The notes below the pieces were generated by a model, which was not told the DNA's origin, made no database searches, and worked only from the letters and a program-made list of their open reading frames with translations. Of a DNA stretch of 64,000 bases, positions 55,441-63,532 are shown one piece after another; the stretch's first letter is position 1, and each line of letters starts with the position of its first letter. The translations under genes were made by a program, and so were the position numbers. Source of the DNA: an uncultured Alistipes sp. (GTDB lineage: Bacteria; Bacteroidota; Bacteroidia; Bacteroidales; Rikenellaceae); contig CAPXWY010000002.1 of assembly GCA_948736885.1 (NCBI GenBank), positions 69,621 to 133,620 on the forward strand. The letters are read 5' to 3'.

Positions 55441-56520
55441 TTAGTCTTCGATGATGGCGGTCACGCGCAGGCGCCGCATGGGTCGCGCGGGGTCGTTGGT
55501 GACAAGCAGGATGTGGTCGGTCAGCAAACCGTACTCCTGGCGGGAGGGATCGAGCGTCAACCCGACGCGGCAGCTGCCGCCGGGCGCGATGCGCTGCCCT
55601 TCAGCGAGCGAGACGCCGACACGGCCGCGGCTTTCGACGGCACGGACGATCAATTCGCCGGCACCCGTATTGGAGAGCGTGACGCTCCTGCGCTGGCAGG
55701 GAGCCCCGTGCTTGACGGAACCGAACTTGACGGTGAGTTCGCTCAGATCGGCTTTCGGTGCGGCCGTTTTCTTGATGCCCGCAGGGTTGTCGACGCCGAT
55801 GCCGTGGACGACCAGCGCCAGATCGCTCTCCCGCCCGTCGATGCGGAGAGCGAACACATCGCGCAACGTACCGTAACGGGGTTTTGCGGCGGGAAGAGTA
55901 TAGATAAAATTGATCTCGCCGCGCTCGCCGGGCGCCAAGCTGCGGGGGCAGACGGCCCGGAGCGCACCGCTGGACTCCCCGGGCAGCAACTCGAACTGCA
56001 CGGTGCGGTCGGAGGTATTGAGACAACCGATGCTCATCTGCTTCTGGGCACCCTGATATACATAGGTGAAGGCACACAGCGTCGCGTCGAGCCGCACCCC
56101 GCCGCCCGCCTCGAACGGGTAGAGCTCCTCAACGGACTTCTCACGCGGGATGACGCTGCCGGATACGGAGAGCGAGGCGATCCGCCGCCGCTCGGAGGAA
56201 TAGACGCCCAGCTCCTTGGAGAAGATGCCGGGCCGGTTCATGGGGTCGAACGTCACAGTGACGCGCGTGGAGTCGCCGGGCAACACGGGCTTGCGCGAAA
56301 ACTCGGGGACGGTGCACCCGCACGAAGTGACCACGTCGAGGATCACCACGGGCCGCTCGCCGCGATTGACGCCCGTAAAGGTATGGCTCACACGCCCTCC
56401 GCTCTCCTCGATGCGCCCGAAGTCCCACGCATCCGGCGTGAAGACGAGCTGCGCCGACACGCAGAGGGGCAGGCACAAAACCGTGAAAATAAAAAAGATA
56501 TGTTTTTTCGAGATCATCAT
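55441..56520 (-). CDS. DUF1573 domain-containing secreted protein
   Basis: About 359 residues from the ATG at 56520 (MMISKKHIFFIF). Signal peptide cleaved after LCVSA. The first DUF1573 domain (about 25-125) has the hallmark FDFGxI-like DAWDFGRIEESGG and TSCGCTVPEF. Two further Ig-like strands-rich parts follow. DUF1573 proteins are abundant in Bacteroidota and of unknown role, possibly envelope-associated. A TACCTTTG -7 box lies at 56547-56540. It precedes the nfn pair by 11 bp. Confidence 0.87.
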   Translation of the reverse strand: MMISKKHIFFIFTVLCLPLCVSAQLVFTPDAWDFGRIEESGGRVSHTFTGVNRGERPVVILDVVTSCGCTVPEFSRKPVLPGDSTRVTVTFDPMNRPGIFSKELGVYSSERRRIASLSVSGSVIPREKSVEELYPFEAGGGVRLDATLCAFTYVYQGAQKQMSIGCLNTSDRTVQFELLPGESSGALRAVCPRSLAPGERGEINFIYTLPAAKPRYGTLRDVFALRIDGRESDLALVVHGIGVDNPAGIKKTAAPKADLSELTVKFGSVKHGAPCQRRSVTLSNTGAGELIVRAVESRGRVGVSLAEGQRIAPGGSCRVGLTLDPSRQEYGLLTDHILLVTNDPARPMRRLRVTAIIED

Positions 56521-56576
56521 CGCGGCATAAGCTGACATGCAAAGGTACATTTTTTGCGAAAAATTAGCACAATAAT

Positions 56577-56607
56577 TTTGCGGGAATCAAAATTTGCTAT
56601 ATATTTG
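56577..56607 (+). promoter_or_regulatory. Promoter of tRNA-Asn
   Basis: TTTG (56577-56580), 19-bp spacer, TATATTTG (56600-56607). Consensus spacing; the tRNA begins 31 bp later. Confidence 0.78.
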
Positions 56608-56638
56608 CACTCCGAAACGGTTCCAGAACCGTCTCGAT

Positions 56639-56712
56639 GCCTGAATAGCTCAGTTGGTTAGAGCACATGACTGTTAATCATGGGGTCCTAGGTTCAAGTC
56701 CTTGTTCAGGCG
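56639..56712 (+). tRNA. tRNA-Asn (anticodon GTT)
   Basis: Acceptor arms GCCTGAA / TTCAGGC, D-arm AGCTCAGTTGGTTAGAGC, anticodon loop CTGTTAA (GTT), T-arm with GGTTCAAGTCC. CCA is not encoded. Confidence 0.95.
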
Positions 56713-56843
56713 CAGATGTGCGAGGGTTGCACAAGGTTCTTTCAAACGACAAGGGGAAGGAGTTCCGCCGCGAAACGCCGAAGACCGGCTACCGGACGAA
56801 GACGCATAGCGGGAGAACGGCGAACGAAATTTTTGCGAGAAAA

Positions 56844-56874
56844 TTTGGAGTTCGTGAAAATTGAATTACCTTTG
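56844..56874 (+). promoter_or_regulatory. Promoter of tRNA-Val(TAC)
   Basis: TTTG (56844-56847), 19-bp spacer, TACCTTTG (56867-56874), 20 bp before the tRNA. Confidence 0.75.
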
Positions 56875-56894
56875 CAGTCCCGAGCCATTTTTAG

Positions 56895-56969
56895 GGGAGC
56901 TTAGCTCAGCTGGTTCAGAGCGTCTGCCTTACAAGCAGAGGGTCGGGGGTTCGAATCCCTCAGCTCCCA
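56895..56969 (+). tRNA. tRNA-Val (anticodon TAC)
   Basis: Acceptor arms GGGAGCT / AGCTCCC, D-arm TAGCTCAGCTGGTTCAGAGC, anticodon stem TCTGC/GCAGA with loop CTTACAA (TAC), T-arm GGGGGTTCGAATCCCT. CCA not encoded. Confidence 0.95.
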
Positions 56970-56992
56970 CAAGCGAAACGAAACATCCGGAC

Positions 56993-57017
56993 AAAGCCAC
57001 GCGAAAGAGTGGCTTTT
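56993..57017 (+). terminator. Terminator after tRNA-Val(TAC)
   Basis: AAAGCCAC / GTGGCTTTT with an 8-base loop. Confidence 0.75.
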
Positions 57018-57222
57018 GTTGTGTCGGCATGGGCGGGAACTTGTTCGCAGGGATATGCCGATACAACAAAAAGAAACCGGACGCATGTACGGAATGGTCG
57101 CGGATGTTTCACTTCATCGGGGAGCCGAGGGGGGGGGCAAGCGCAGCGTAACAAAGCGGAGTTGCACGAAGTAAATCCCTCTGTCCGACAACGACGGCCC
57201 TGTTATGAAGATCCGCCTTGAA

Positions 57223-57297
57223 GGGAGCATAGCTCAGTTGGTTTAGAGCGCCTGCTCGACAAGCAGGAGGTCTGCGGTTCAAATCCGCATGTTCCCA
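57223..57297 (+). tRNA. tRNA-Val (anticodon GAC)
   Basis: Acceptor arms GGGAGCA / TGTTCCC (one G-T pair), D-arm AGCTCAGTTGGTTTAGAGC, anticodon loop TCGACAA (GAC), T-arm GCGGTTCAAATCCGC. Unlike the two tRNAs before it, CCA is encoded (57298-57300). No clear promoter is seen between it and the preceding terminator. Confidence 0.95.
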
Positions 57298-57314
57298 CCA
57301 AAATGATAACGACC

Positions 57315-57342
57315 GCGGCGGACTCTGTCCGTCGCTTTTTTT
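57315..57342 (+). terminator. Terminator after tRNA-Val(GAC)
   Basis: GCGGCGGAC / GTCCGTCGC with a TCT loop and seven T. Confidence 0.8.
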
Positions 57343-57790
57343 GTGTCTCAGCCTATTTGCAAGCTCGCTTGCAACGGTTTCCGGCTCACTTCGCTTGCCG
57401 GTCGTTTATCGTGTGCCAACGCGGATTTTTCATATAGGGGTTGCGGGGCGAAAAGATGTTTGATCTTCAGCGGTCGCCCCGCGAGTGCTTCGCACTTCAA
57501 ATCCGCATGCTCTCCCACCGAGATACTAACGACTTGCGTGCGCAAGTCGTTTTTCTTTTACCCCCCCCTCACCGGAAACAGGTTCCGATCTGCACGGACT
57601 CTCTGCCGCAATCTGCACGACGAGGCGGCAGAGAGCCTCCCGGACGAAATCGATGGTGTTCTTGTTCCGGCACCCAACAGCGCCCTGAAGAAGCATTTTG
57701 CCGCAAGATTGTCCCGCAATGCCGGAGAAGGCCAAAAGGGTAACGATATTTTTCGTTCCTTTGCACTATCTTTGTCCTGTAAAGAAGCAA
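57343..57790. other. Spacer with a duplicated tRNA 3' end and terminator
   Basis: No gene is convincing. At 57496-57519 the sequence TTCAAATCCGCATG followed by CTCTCCCACC repeats the 3' end of tRNA-Val(GAC). It is followed at 57531-57553 by another terminator hairpin, GACTTGCG / CGCAAGTC plus T-run. This looks like the remains of a second tRNA unit or of an insertion at the tRNA end. Confidence 0.55.
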
Positions 57791-58249
57791 ATGGAGACTC
57801 TTGCACAGATATTTGTCGACTGGGGCTACTGGGGGCTTTTCCTTTCGGCGGCCGTGGCGGGAAGCATCCTGCCTTTCAGTTCGGAAGCGGTGCTGGTGGT
57901 TCTGCTGGGCATGGGCGCCCACCCGCTGTGGTGTCTGGCGGCAGCCTCGGCGGGTAACACCCTGGGCGGCATGACCTGCTACTGGCTGGGCAAACTGGGC
58001 CGCATGGAGTGGATCGCCAAGATCGGCATCGGCCCGCGCAGGCTGGCCCGGGCCCGCAAGTTCGTGGCCGGGCGCGGCGCCATGATGGGTTTCTTCGGCT
58101 TCCTGCCCGTCATCGGCGAAGCGATCGCCGTGATGCTGGGACTGCTGCGCGCCAACCCGTGGCTGACGGCCGGCTCGATGCTGGCAGGCAAAGCCCTGCG
58201 CTATGCCGTGATCCTGCTCTCCTACGAAGGCATCGTCTCGCTATTCTGA
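57791..58249 (+). CDS. YqaA/DedA-like SNARE-associated membrane protein
   Basis: 152 residues from the ATG at 57791 (METLAQIFVDWGYWG); the upstream open frame has no family character. It has four hydrophobic stretches with FLSAAVAGSILPFSSEAVL, GNTLGGMTCYWLGKLG and FFGFLPVIGEAIAVMLGLLR, as in the short YqaA branch of the DedA superfamily. Possibly a lipid scramblase or transporter in the inner membrane. It lies 5 bp before the GNAT gene. Confidence 0.88.
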   Translation: METLAQIFVDWGYWGLFLSAAVAGSILPFSSEAVLVVLLGMGAHPLWCLAAASAGNTLGGMTCYWLGKLGRMEWIAKIGIGPRRLARARKFVAGRGAMMGFFGFLPVIGEAIAVMLGLLRANPWLTAGSMLAGKALRYAVILLSYEGIVSLF

Positions 58250-58254
58250 CCCCT

Positions 58255-58704
58255 ATGGAAATCCGCATTCTGACAACCGACACTCCGCCCTGGGAACTGC
58301 TGCTCCTGGGCGACGAATCGCCCGACTCGGTGGCCGACTACATCGACCGCGGCCAAAGCTACGCAGCCGTGGCAGAAGACCGCACCGTCGGCGTCTGCAT
58401 GGTAATCCGCACCCACCCCTTCACGGTGGAGATCGTCAATCTGGCGGTCGATCCGGCTTTCCAGCGACGCGGCATCGGCACCGAACTGCTCTTCCATGCG
58501 CTGCGCAAAGCGCGCGAAGAAGGCTGCCGCCGGGTCGAAATCGCCACGGCCGACGTCGAACCGGGGCCGCTGGCGCTCTACCGCTCGTTCGGCTTCGAAC
58601 CGGTAGAGATCGACCGCGACTACTTCCCGAAATACTACCCCGCCCCCATCATCGAAGCAGGTCGGGAGTGCCGCGACCTGGTGCGGCTCCGAATGGAACT
58701 GTAA
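58255..58704 (+). CDS. GNAT family N-acetyltransferase
   Basis: 149 residues from the ATG at 58255 (MEIRILTTDT). The acetyl-CoA loop VDPAFQRRGIGTELL is clear, and LYRSFGFEPVEIDRDYF is the typical C-terminal end. The N-terminal TPPWELLLLGDES resembles small protein- or amine-acetylating members, but the acceptor is unknown. It is followed 3 bp later by the DUF5131 gene. Confidence 0.92.
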   Translation: MEIRILTTDTPPWELLLLGDESPDSVADYIDRGQSYAAVAEDRTVGVCMVIRTHPFTVEIVNLAVDPAFQRRGIGTELLFHALRKAREEGCRRVEIATADVEPGPLALYRSFGFEPVEIDRDYFPKYYPAPIIEAGRECRDLVRLRMEL

Positions 58705-58707
58705 GCC

Positions 58708-59436
58708 ATGTCCCTGAACTGGAATCCGTGGCACGGGTGCCGCAAGATCAGCGAAGGCTGCCGCCACTGCTATGTCTACCGCCAGGACGGCCGGCATGAC
58801 GTAGACAGCAGCGAAGCGCGCAAGACGGCGGCGTTCGATCTGCCGGTACGGCGGCGGCGCGACGGCCGCTTCCGGATTCCGGCGGGCGAAATGGTCTACA
58901 CCTGTTTCACGTCGGACTTCCTGCTGGACGAAGCGGATGGCTGGCGCCCTGCGGCGTGGGAGATGATGCGCCTGCGCCACGATCTCTCGTTCATGTTCTT
59001 CACCAAACGCATCGAGCGCCTCCGCGACGCAGTGCCGCCGGACTGGGGCGCTGGCTACGACAACGTGACGATCGGCTGCACGGTGGAAAACCAGGAGATG
59101 GCCGACCGGCGTCTGCCCTGCTTCCTTGAAGCGCCGATCCGCCACCGAGTAATCGTATGCGCACCGCTGCTGGGGCCGCTGGAACTGACGCCCTACCTGA
59201 CGCCGGCCGTAGAGGAAGTCTCCGTAGGCGGCGAATCGGGGCCCGAGGCCCGCACGTGCGACTACGAATGGGTGCTCTCGATCCGCCGGCAATGCGTCGA
59301 AGCCGACATGCCCTTCCGCTACCATCAGACCGGAGCACGCCTGCTGAAAGACGGGCATCTCTACCGCATTCCCCGCGCCTATCAGCATGCGCAGGCCCGG
59401 CAGGCCGTCATCGACTACAAGGTAGACAAATACTGA
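58708..59436 (+). CDS. DUF5131 family protein (phage Gp37/Gp68-like)
   Basis: 242 residues starting MSLNWNPWHGCRKISEGCRHC, the hallmark of DUF5131. The cysteine set (CRKISEGCRHCY) resembles a radical-SAM-type cluster site. FTKRIERL, IGCTVENQEMADRR and GGESGPEAR are further family motifs. Found both in phages and chromosomes; the reaction is unknown. Last gene of the YqaA-GNAT-DUF5131 unit. Confidence 0.9.
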   Translation: MSLNWNPWHGCRKISEGCRHCYVYRQDGRHDVDSSEARKTAAFDLPVRRRRDGRFRIPAGEMVYTCFTSDFLLDEADGWRPAAWEMMRLRHDLSFMFFTKRIERLRDAVPPDWGAGYDNVTIGCTVENQEMADRRLPCFLEAPIRHRVIVCAPLLGPLELTPYLTPAVEEVSVGGESGPEARTCDYEWVLSIRRQCVEADMPFRYHQTGARLLKDGHLYRIPRAYQHAQARQAVIDYKVDKY

Positions 59437-59450
59437 TCCCGGTTCAAACG

Positions 59451-59490
59451 AAAGGCGGGAGACATGTGCATGTCTCCCGCCTTTCGTTTT
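59451..59490. terminator. Bidirectional terminator between DUF5131 and ferritin genes
   Basis: Arms AAAGGCGGGAGACATG / CATGTCTCCCGCCTTT around TG, between convergent genes; plus side followed by CGTTTTCG. Confidence 0.85.
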
Positions 59491-59507
59491 CGGTTTTCGC
59501 CGGCTTC

Positions 59508-60029
59508 CTATTCGCCCGACGCCAGCGGAGACGGCACCGAATAGGTGCGTGCGGCCAACTCCTTGTCGAGCATGTAAAGGCCGAATTTGTTGCCCTCGAC
59601 CGCCTCGAACGACTGGATCATACCGCGGGCGTTCTCCTCCTCCTCGATCTGCTCGTCGATGAACCACACCAGCTTGTTCGACGACGCGAAATCCTTGTCT
59701 TCAGCAGCAATGGCGGCCAGATTCTCGATCATGGCGGTCACCTTCTTCTCGTGGGCAAGCGTATCGCGGAACATCTCCAGCGGCGACGACCACTCGGTGC
59801 GCACCTCGGCGATGGGAGCCAGCTTGACTTCGGCATCGCGCGAAAGCACGTAATTCATGAAGATGCGGGCATGGTCCTGCTCCTCGCGGAACTGGATATG
59901 GAACCAGTTGGCCACACCCTTGAGTCCCTTGCTCTCGGCGTCGAGCGACATCGAAAGGTAGAGGTAGGCCGACCAAAGTTCGGCATTGATCTGCGCGTTG
60001 AGCGCTTCGTGGAGTTTCTTGCTTAACAT
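59508..60029 (-). CDS. ftnA: Ferritin
   Basis: 173 residues forming the four-helix iron-storage subunit. Ferroxidase-site residues appear in NAELWSAYLYLSM (Glu17, Tyr24) and FREEQDHARIF (Glu49, Glu50, His53), plus EQIEEEENARGM. It stores iron and limits Fenton chemistry, matching SOD and rubredoxin in oxygen defence. A TATCTTTG -7 box lies at 60075-60068. Confidence 0.95.
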   Translation of the reverse strand: MLSKKLHEALNAQINAELWSAYLYLSMSLDAESKGLKGVANWFHIQFREEQDHARIFMNYVLSRDAEVKLAPIAEVRTEWSSPLEMFRDTLAHEKKVTAMIENLAAIAAEDKDFASSNKLVWFIDEQIEEEENARGMIQSFEAVEGNKFGLYMLDKELAARTYSVPSPLASGE

Positions 60030-60144
60030 AGTTGTGGGATTTATTGTGTTTGCTTGTTTTCCAGAGACAAAGATACGATTCTTATCGTCACGATGTATCG
60101 GGAATCCATCATATTAATTGATGCCTGCATAACTTCTTCCTATG

Positions 60145-60181
60145 GACAGCGCCCGCCTTTCGATGGAAGGCGGGCGCTGTC
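60145..60181. terminator. Strong stem-loop between ferritin and PepSY-like genes
   Basis: Perfect 14-base arms GACAGCGCCCGCCT / AGGCGGGCGCTGTC. It is 75 bp beyond the PepSY-like gene stop. No T-run follows on the minus strand, so the ending mechanism is uncertain. Confidence 0.55.
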
Positions 60182-60255
60182 GGCGGGAATGCTGGCAGGA
60201 CGGGCAGCAACCAAAGCAAGCCCCATCCGGAAGCAACAAAAACCCAGGAAAGGGC

Positions 60256-60699
60256 TCAGTCGTCGATCTCCACCAGGTTGTACTGCCGGTCGAACTTGAG
60301 TTCGAGCCCGTTGCTCAACCCCACGTCGTAACCGCGCCGGTCGCGATCGATGCTCTCGATCCGGGCGGCAGGAAACTGCGAAGCGACCTGGTCGCGGATC
60401 ATCTTCGGAACGATGGCCGCGGGCACCTCGCCGCGCCTGGTCTCCACCTCTTTCCACTCGCCGTCACCGGCAAACTCGATCGAAACACCGTCGGCGAAAA
60501 CGACCTTGTAATCGTTGCCAAAAAGGTCGTCGTCGACCTTGGCATAGAGCAGTTCCGACGAAGCGAAATGCGTTTTGATGAACTTCTGCGCCGCCGCGGG
60601 GAGCTTGTCGACGGTAGTAGGACGATCGGCGAAAGCCTCGGCGAAAAGAGTGCCCGTCAACAACAGACCGGCAACGAAAAGGGACAAAAACTTTTTCAT
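60256..60699 (-). CDS. PepSY-like (DUF2874) secreted protein
   Basis: 147 residues with a signal peptide (about 1-24, FADRP junction). Two PepSY-like repeats follow, each with a predicted helix and KV..D..FG.DYKVVFADG or GYDVGLSNGLELKFD strands, ending YNLVEIDD. Periplasmic and of unknown role; such proteins are common in gut Bacteroidota. Confidence 0.87.
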   Translation of the reverse strand: MKKFLSLFVAGLLLTGTLFAEAFADRPTTVDKLPAAAQKFIKTHFASSELLYAKVDDDLFGNDYKVVFADGVSIEFAGDGEWKEVETRRGEVPAAIVPKMIRDQVASQFPAARIESIDRDRRGYDVGLSNGLELKFDRQYNLVEIDD

Positions 60700-60778
60700 A
60701 AACTATCAAATTAAGGTTATCGTAAGCTTCCATGCAAAATCCGGTCCGACTATCCGGCCGCCCCGGCAACTTCCGCGT

Positions 60779-61020
60779 AGATGCTTGGACGCAGCGCACG
60801 GAGAGACCCATCGAACGGTTGTCGCGGTGCAACGAATAGACGAGCCGCGTGCGGAAATGGAAAGACCCCGAATTGCCATCGCCCGAAGGCTGCGAAGAGG
60901 AGGTCCACCACCATCCGCCGTCGTCGCACAACAAGTCTCCCGTCGCATGGTCGCGGTGGTCCGCAGCAGGCGCGAATAGCAATCGCTAATAGGAATGCGG
61001 CGGAGGATGCGGAACAATGG
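60779..61020 (-). repeat. FISUMP/lectin-like variable cassette, copy V3
   Basis: Minus-strand reading gives APAADHR, a core with WWWTSSS, then LSVRCVQA. A 1-base deletion between GATTGC and GCGCCTGC shifts the conserved upstream part (RRIPISDC) out of frame. The core stays open. It lies just upstream of the PepSY-like gene start, on the same strand. Confidence 0.6.
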
Positions 61021-61048
61021 TTTTTGCTACAATTGCCGGTGCATCGTG

Positions 61049-61155
61049 CGGCTCTTTTGAGCCGTGCGGGCCGCAGCCTTGGCCGGCGCAGGCCCGCAAA
61101 CATCCGGTTGTCGCCGGGCGTGCCCCGCAGGCTGCGTCCGAATCTCAAGCCCTAC
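61049..61155. repeat. Repeat block P, copy 1
   Basis: GC-rich block. With the following SERS segment it forms a 197-bp stretch (61049-61245) that differs from 63804-64000 at a single base. A diverged inverted copy lies at 36221-36304. Confidence 0.85.
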
Positions 61156-61334
61156 TTTGTCATTCTGAGCGGAGCGAAGAATCTATTCTGGGCAAGGTTA
61201 CAGATGTTTCGCTGCGCTCAACATGACGGTTGCAGCGGCTCTTCGTAAAGAAGTGAACGACAAACGAAGTGCAGTCAAATATCTGTATGCTGACGATACA
61301 GATTCTTCGTCGCTCTGCTCCTCAGAATGACAAA
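61156..61334. repeat. Dispersed palindromic repeat (SERS-type), largest copy
   Basis: Outer arms TTTGTCATTCTGAGCGGAGC and GCTCTGCTCCTCAGAATGAC face each other about 120 bp apart. An inner hairpin ATCTGTAT-GCTGACG-ATACAGAT is shared with the copy at 46212. This suggests nested insertion of related palindromes. Confidence 0.75.
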
Positions 61335-61393
61335 ACGGGAAGAACTGAGATCCGCACGACGCGTTGGGACCGTACTATTTCATTGTTCGCAAA

Positions 61394-61575
61394 CTCCGCG
61401 GCAGACTGGAATAAGCAACTGGCGGCAACGCGGAAAGGTGGAAGGAAAAGATGTTCGGGGCGACCGCGGTTTGCAGAGATAAACACCGGCTTCAGCCGTG
61501 CGAGCCGAAGCCCCGCCCTGCGGAGGCTCGCAACACTCGCTCCGCGGACTTCGGCACGAGAACATTTGCGCCACC
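61394..61575. repeat. Repeat block A, copy 2
   Basis: About 95% identical to 46378-46560; see that entry. The conserved 32-base tail lies at 61674-61705. Confidence 0.85.
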
Positions 61576-61705
61576 TCTATCAAAACCAGGCGACTGCGAA
61601 TTACAAAACCGCAGAACGAGAAAAACCGGCGCAAAAAAAACGCCCGACAAAACAAACAATCCCTTAACCACCCGCGCCATTACGCCGCCAGCGGACTGCT
61701 GAATC

Positions 61706-62048
61706 TACTAACCACGCTGACAGAAGCCGTAGCCCCTGTCACTCCGGGTGTGAAGTTGCCGGGAACGAAGATAAAACAAAAATTATTTACACGGAAAAGT
61801 CCGCCGGAACGGCTGGAGGAGGGACGGGATCGAGGGGTGACCCGGCCCGAAATCAAAGCAAGCGGCTTAGAAATGGCTGCCCGGAGAATGACATAAAGCA
61901 AAACAGTTGAACAAAAGAAAACGAGAAGAATCCGACCACGCCCCGAACGGGACAAAACCCACAACGCAAAGAGAAAGCGAAACCGCCGCACCGAAACGAA
62001 AAATGCCGGCCCCAAGTAAAGGGCCGGCATCTCTCTATGCAAAACGGA
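61706..62048. other. Spacer without recognised content
   Basis: Low-complexity purine-rich sequence on the plus strand. Near 62007-62036 the arms GATGCCGGCCC-like (ATGCCGGCCC / GGGCCGGCAT) form a hairpin just past the end of the oxoamine synthase gene and may end its transcript. Confidence 0.5.
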
Positions 62049-63320
62049 CTAACGCACCTTGAATCCCTCGTCGGCGCGGACGGGAATGGGCAGCTTGGCG
62101 TAGTAACCGCTCTCGAGCTTCTCGCGCACGGACTTGAAAGCTTCGATCGTCTCCTTGACATCCTCGAGCGTATGAGCCGCCGTGGGAATGACGCGCAGGA
62201 TGATCTCGCCCTTCGGGATGACGGGATAGATCACGATCGAGCAGAAGATACCGTGGTTCTCGCGCAGGTCGACCACCAGGTTGGTAGCCTCCGGCACACC
62301 GCCCTTGAGGAAGACGGGGGTCACGGGCGAATTGGTGACGCCGATGTCGAAACCGTTCTCCTTGAGGCTGCTCTGCAGAGCGCGGACGATCTCCCACAGC
62401 TTCTGCTGATACTCGGGGTGCTTGCGGATAAGGTCCAGACGCTTCAGCGCGCCGATAACCATCGGCATGGGGAGCGACTTGGCGTAGAGCTGCGAGCGCA
62501 TGTTGTAACGGAAAAGGTTGATCAGCCAGCGCGGGCCGCTCACGAAAGCGCCGATGCCGGCCATCGACTTGGCAAAGGTATTGAACAACACGTCCACACC
62601 GTCGACCACGCCGAAATGCGAAGCCGTACCGCGGCCGCCCTCGCCCATCGTACCGAAACCGTGGGCGTCGTCGACCAGCAGGCGGAACTGGAAATCCTTC
62701 TTCAGCGCCACGATCTCGTCGAGCTTGCCCAGGTCGCCCTTCATGCCGAACACACCCTCGGTGATGACCAGCACACCGCCGTTCTGCTCCTCGGCCAGGT
62801 CGGTAGCATGCTGAAGCTGGAGGCGCAGCGACTCCATGTCGTTGTGTCCGAATACGAAACGCTTGCCCTTGTGCATGCGCAGACCGTCGATGATGCAGGC
62901 GTGAGCCTCGGCATCGTAGACCACCACGTCGCGCGGCGTGAGCAGGCAGTCGATGATCGAGATCATGCCCTGGTAACCGAAATTCAGCAGGAAGGCATCC
63001 TCCTTGCCCACGAACTCGGCGAGCTCGCGCTCCAGCTGCTCGTGATAAACGGTCTGACCGCTCATCATGCGGGCGCCCATCGGGGCGGCCATGCCGAACT
63101 TGGCGGCACCCTCGGCGTCGGCCTGGCGCACCTCGGGCAGATTGGCCAGACCGAGGTAGTTGTTCAGGCTCCAGTTGAGCACCTTCTTGCCACGGAACAC
63201 CATGCGGGGACCGATTTCGCCCTCCAGCTTGGGGAAGGCATAGTAACCGTGGGCATAACCCATGTACTGACCGATCGGTCCGCCTGCGTTTTTCTCAAGG
63301 CGTGCAAAAATATCAACCAT
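62049..63320 (-). CDS. PLP-dependent alpha-oxoamine synthase (serine palmitoyltransferase / sulfonolipid SulA / KBL-like)
   Basis: 423 residues of the class-II aminotransferase fold that condenses an amino acid with an acyl thioester. PLP-site features are visible: His140 in DAEAHACIID, DDAHGFG (217-223) and the Schiff-base lysine Lys251 in TFAKSMAGIGAF. Candidates are serine palmitoyltransferase, the cysteate acyltransferase of sulfonolipid synthesis known from Alistipes, or glycine C-acetyltransferase. The sequence seen here does not decide. It is expected to act at the cytoplasmic face of the inner membrane. A TACTTTTG -7 box lies at 63389-63382. Confidence 0.85.
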   Translation of the reverse strand: MVDIFARLEKNAGGPIGQYMGYAHGYYAFPKLEGEIGPRMVFRGKKVLNWSLNNYLGLANLPEVRQADAEGAAKFGMAAPMGARMMSGQTVYHEQLERELAEFVGKEDAFLLNFGYQGMISIIDCLLTPRDVVVYDAEAHACIIDGLRMHKGKRFVFGHNDMESLRLQLQHATDLAEEQNGGVLVITEGVFGMKGDLGKLDEIVALKKDFQFRLLVDDAHGFGTMGEGGRGTASHFGVVDGVDVLFNTFAKSMAGIGAFVSGPRWLINLFRYNMRSQLYAKSLPMPMVIGALKRLDLIRKHPEYQQKLWEIVRALQSSLKENGFDIGVTNSPVTPVFLKGGVPEATNLVVDLRENHGIFCSIVIYPVIPKGEIILRVIPTAAHTLEDVKETIEAFKSVREKLESGYYAKLPIPVRADEGFKVR

Positions 63321-63532
63321 TGTTTTTCCTTTATTTAAGATTTACTGAGTTCTCTTGGTTCCGATGCGGGAATCGGTGACGCAAAAGTATAAATAAAACA
63401 CATTCGGTCAATCAAAGGTAGCCGTTTTTTATTGCGCACCGATACGCATTTATACTTAATTTGCACCCTCCCGGAGATCGTCGGGCTTTTCTTCCGGCCA
63501 CGGCCCCGGCAGGCGGATGAAAAGCAGCCGCA

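Noticed and set aside
56901..57086. A small minus-strand protein with LRDSNPRPSACKADALNQLS
   Set aside because: False translation of the complement of tRNA-Val(TAC).
57343..57957. A 204-codon frame upstream of the YqaA-like gene
   Set aside because: It covers the tRNA remnant and terminator and then reads the wrong frame of the YqaA-like gene.
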